A stretch of 6,676 nt of DNA. It comes from an uncultured bacterium. GTDB lineage: Bacteria; Bacillota; Clostridia; Lachnospirales; Lachnospiraceae. The notes beneath the pieces were generated by a model. The model searched no databases, had not been told where the DNA came from, and saw nothing but the letters and a program-made list of their open reading frames with translations. A program made the translations under genes and the position numbers. Where the stretch lies: contig CAMTFT010000097.1 in assembly GCA_947071365.1 (NCBI GenBank), forward strand, positions 1 to 6,676. Direction: 5' to 3'. This document shows, in pieces, positions 5,137 through 6,676 of the stretch. The stretch's first letter is position 1. Each line of letters begins with the position of its first letter.

Positions 5137-6623
5137 ATGAGGGGAGCAGACAGGCTGCAGAAAATCCTGTATTTAATAATGGGAATACTTGGCATATATA
5201 TTTTGTACAAGGGCGGGAGCATCCTTCTCGATACCCCCGCGGCACAGCGTATACTGGATTCCGGGACGCTGCAGCGGGGGCTGGAGGACAGCGCCATGCG
5301 CACCTGGGCTCCCGGCTATACGGCATCGATGGAAGAACACGGCGGCGATAGCTGGGCTGTCGGATGGATGCAGCAGGCCGTGCCGGTGTACAGCTATCTG
5401 GCTGGTGGGGATGGCACAGCCGAAAGTGAAAGAGACGAAGCGAGCGTAGAGGGTGATCCGCAAGAGGCGGCTGGTGGAGATGGTACAGCCGAAAGTGAAA
5501 GCGGCGAAGCGAGCGTAGAGGGTGATCCGCAAGAGGCGGTTGATGCGGATGGCGCTGCCAAAAGTGAAAGCGGCGAAGCGAGTGTAGAGGATGATCCGCA
5601 AGAGGCGGCTGGTGAGAATGACGCAGCCGAAAGGGAAAGCAGGAAAGTGAGCGTAAAGGATGATCCGCAAGAGGCGGCTGGTGAGAATGATACATCAGGA
5701 AATCGCATTGCCGAGAACGGCAGTATCGGAAGTACGGTGGCGGAGGGCATCGTATCAGGGGATGGGAGCGCAGTCCAGGAGTCAGGAGAAGACAAGCCAT
5801 CCGGGGAGTCGGAGGATACTTTACAGGAAGAAGCGCGTCAGGCTTCCTCCGTGTCTGTTTCGCCTATTCTTTTGGAGCAATTACAGGATTTTGATTATCT
5901 GATCTCGAATTATTACACAGTGGACGGTGGTACGGTGGCGGATGAGTCGCTGCTGGATGTGGATGCGATGCTGGGCGAAGACCTCACCCTGCAGAAAAAT
6001 CCGGACGTGCCGCAGATTTTGATTTACCATACGCATTCTCAGGAAACGTTTGCGGATTCAAGAGAAGGGAAAACGGAGGATACGATCGTGGGAATGGGGG
6101 AGGTATTGGCGGAACATTTACGGAATACATACGGTTACAATGTAATTCACGACACCGGGGTCTATGATCTGGTGGATGGCATTCTGGACCGCAGCGCTTC
6201 CTACGATTATGCCCGGGAAGCAGTGAAAAGTATCCTGCAGGAGAACCCGACCATCGAGGTGATCATCGACCTGCACCGGGATGGGGTGGAGGGACAGAAG
6301 TTCGTGACAGAGATAGATGGAAAGCCTGCTTCCATGATCATGTTTTTTAACGGAATTTCCCGGGACAGCCAGGATCAGCCCATTACTTATCTGAAAAATC
6401 CCTACACAAAGCAGAATCTGGCATTTTCTTTGCAGCTCCAATTGGCAGCCAGAGAAAAATACCCCGGTTTTACGAGAAATATTTATCTGAAGGCAGAACG
6501 GTTCAATCTGCATCTGCGCCCGCGCTCCCTGCTTATAGAGGCCGGGACGCAGCTCAATACGGTGGAGGAGGAGCAAAATGCAATGGAGGTGCTGGCGGAG
6601 CTGCTGGATCAGGTATTGAGCGG
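5137..6623 (+). CDS. spoIIP: Stage II sporulation protein P (SpoIIP), 3' end cut by adapter
   Basis: Peptidoglycan hydrolase of the engulfment complex with SpoIID and SpoIIM. The family is known to have amidase and endopeptidase activity and acts outside the mother-cell membrane at the septum. 495 complete codons are present. Parts: short cytoplasmic start, one membrane helix (about 8-31), a long linker with tandem acidic repeats (89-186), and the SpoIIP/amidase-3-like domain (about 245-490). Domain signatures are NYYTVDGGT, LGEDLTL, PQILIYHTHSQETF (292-305; H298, H300, E303), IDLHRD with H380, and RFNLHLRPRSLLIEAGTQLNT (455-475; likely catalytic E468). These conserved His and Glu residues supply the zinc site and catalytic glutamate; the exact role of each is inferred from the family. 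The frame has no stop before the adapter; by comparison with the usual C-terminus only about 5-20 residues are missing. The length exceeds the typical 370-400 because of the linker. The last adapter-encoded residues (GCLLYTSPSPRD) are not real. The usual neighbour gpr is not directly upstream. Confidence 0.96.
5401..5694 (+). repeat. 69-bp in-frame tandem repeat in the SpoIIP linker, about 4.3 copies
   Basis: Units run 5401-5454 (partial, 18 codons), 5455-5523, 5524-5592, 5593-5661 (three full 23-codon units) and 5662-5694 (partial, 11 codons). Each full unit begins DPQEA and the first two end EASVE followed by G or D; a typical unit has two Asp, five Glu and no Lys or Arg. The DNA is also highly similar between copies (gatccgcaagaggcggctggt recurs almost unchanged), which shows duplication rather than convergent composition. 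The fourth unit is more diverged (ESRKVSVKD). The encoded segment (residues 89-186) lies between the membrane helix and the hydrolase domain and is likely disordered. Confidence 0.93.
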
Positions 6624-6676
6624 CTGTCTCTTATACACATCTCCGAGCCCACGAGACGGAGCTACAGCTCGTATGC
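6624..6676 (-). other. Nextera (Tn5) sequencing adapter, right end; not genomic
   Basis: Bases 6624-6657 are the reverse complement of the Nextera Read 2 transposase adapter, beginning with the 19-bp mosaic end (6624-6642), the exact inverted repeat of 25-43. Bases 6658-6665 (GGAGCTAC) occupy the i7 index position and appear, from memory, to match Nextera XT index N718. Bases 6666-6676 (AGCTCGTATGC) match the start of the P7 primer (expected ATCTCGTATGC) with one mismatch. The genomic insert ends at 6623, and no biological meaning should be given to sequence beyond it. Confidence 0.98.

Noticed and set aside
5066..5800. Minus-strand open frame of 244 codons with HQPPLADHP-like repeats
   Set aside because: It lies wholly antisense to spoIIP, and its repeats are only the mirror of the 69-bp repeat. 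The product is a His/Pro/Arg/Ser-rich string without a recognisable domain. Other minus frames are also open here because the repeat length is a multiple of three.
25..6642. Perfect 19-bp inverted repeats at both borders, as if the window were a Tn5-like transposon
   Set aside because: They are the mosaic ends of the tagmentation adapters, followed by index and P5/P7 primer bases. No transposase gene is present.

Overview
The window is one assembled or long-read DNA molecule. Its two ends are not genomic: bases 1-43 and 6624-6676 are Illumina Nextera/Tn5 library adapters with their index sequences. The genomic insert is about 6.58 kb (44-6623). Its gene content suggests an endospore-forming anaerobic Firmicute, most likely a Clostridia member such as Lachnospiraceae. 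The reasons are a near-complete spoIIP, strong AGGAGG-type ribosome binding sites, moderate GC and a clostridial style of opp operon. The genus cannot be named from this window.

Layout: all genes run on the + strand. Bases 45-4274 hold an oligopeptide/dipeptide ABC importer operon: the C-terminal half of the first permease (OppB/DppB type, cut by the left adapter), a second permease (OppC/DppC type), and two ATPases (OppD and OppF types). The genes are tightly packed, with gaps of 0-18 bases and a good Shine-Dalgarno sequence before each complete gene. No substrate-binding protein gene is present; it may lie upstream or elsewhere. About 120 bases after oppF comes a 129-residue protein with a Gly-rich segment and one C-terminal membrane helix, of unknown function. 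A strong rho-independent terminator at 4834-4880 closes this unit.

The 352-base intergenic region 4785-5136 holds that terminator, a second weaker hairpin, a good candidate sigma-E (mother-cell sporulation) promoter at 4969-4997 and a leader of about 130 bases with a small inverted repeat. It leads into spoIIP (from 5137), the cell-wall hydrolase of the engulfment machinery. spoIIP runs into the right adapter, probably lacking only its last few codons.

The most unusual points are: (1) the OppC-type permease carries an acidic extracytoplasmic insertion of about 210 residues between its first helix and the conserved permease core; (2) SpoIIP has an acidic linker built from a 69-bp (23-residue) tandem repeat, about 4.3 copies; (3) the sigma-E promoter candidate has a full match in the -35 element and ideal spacing; (4) there is an undescribed Gly-rich, tail-anchored small protein between the transporter and spoIIP. 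No mobile element, CRISPR array, RNA gene or new multi-gene system is visible. The perfect 19-bp Tn5 mosaic ends at the two borders are library artefacts.
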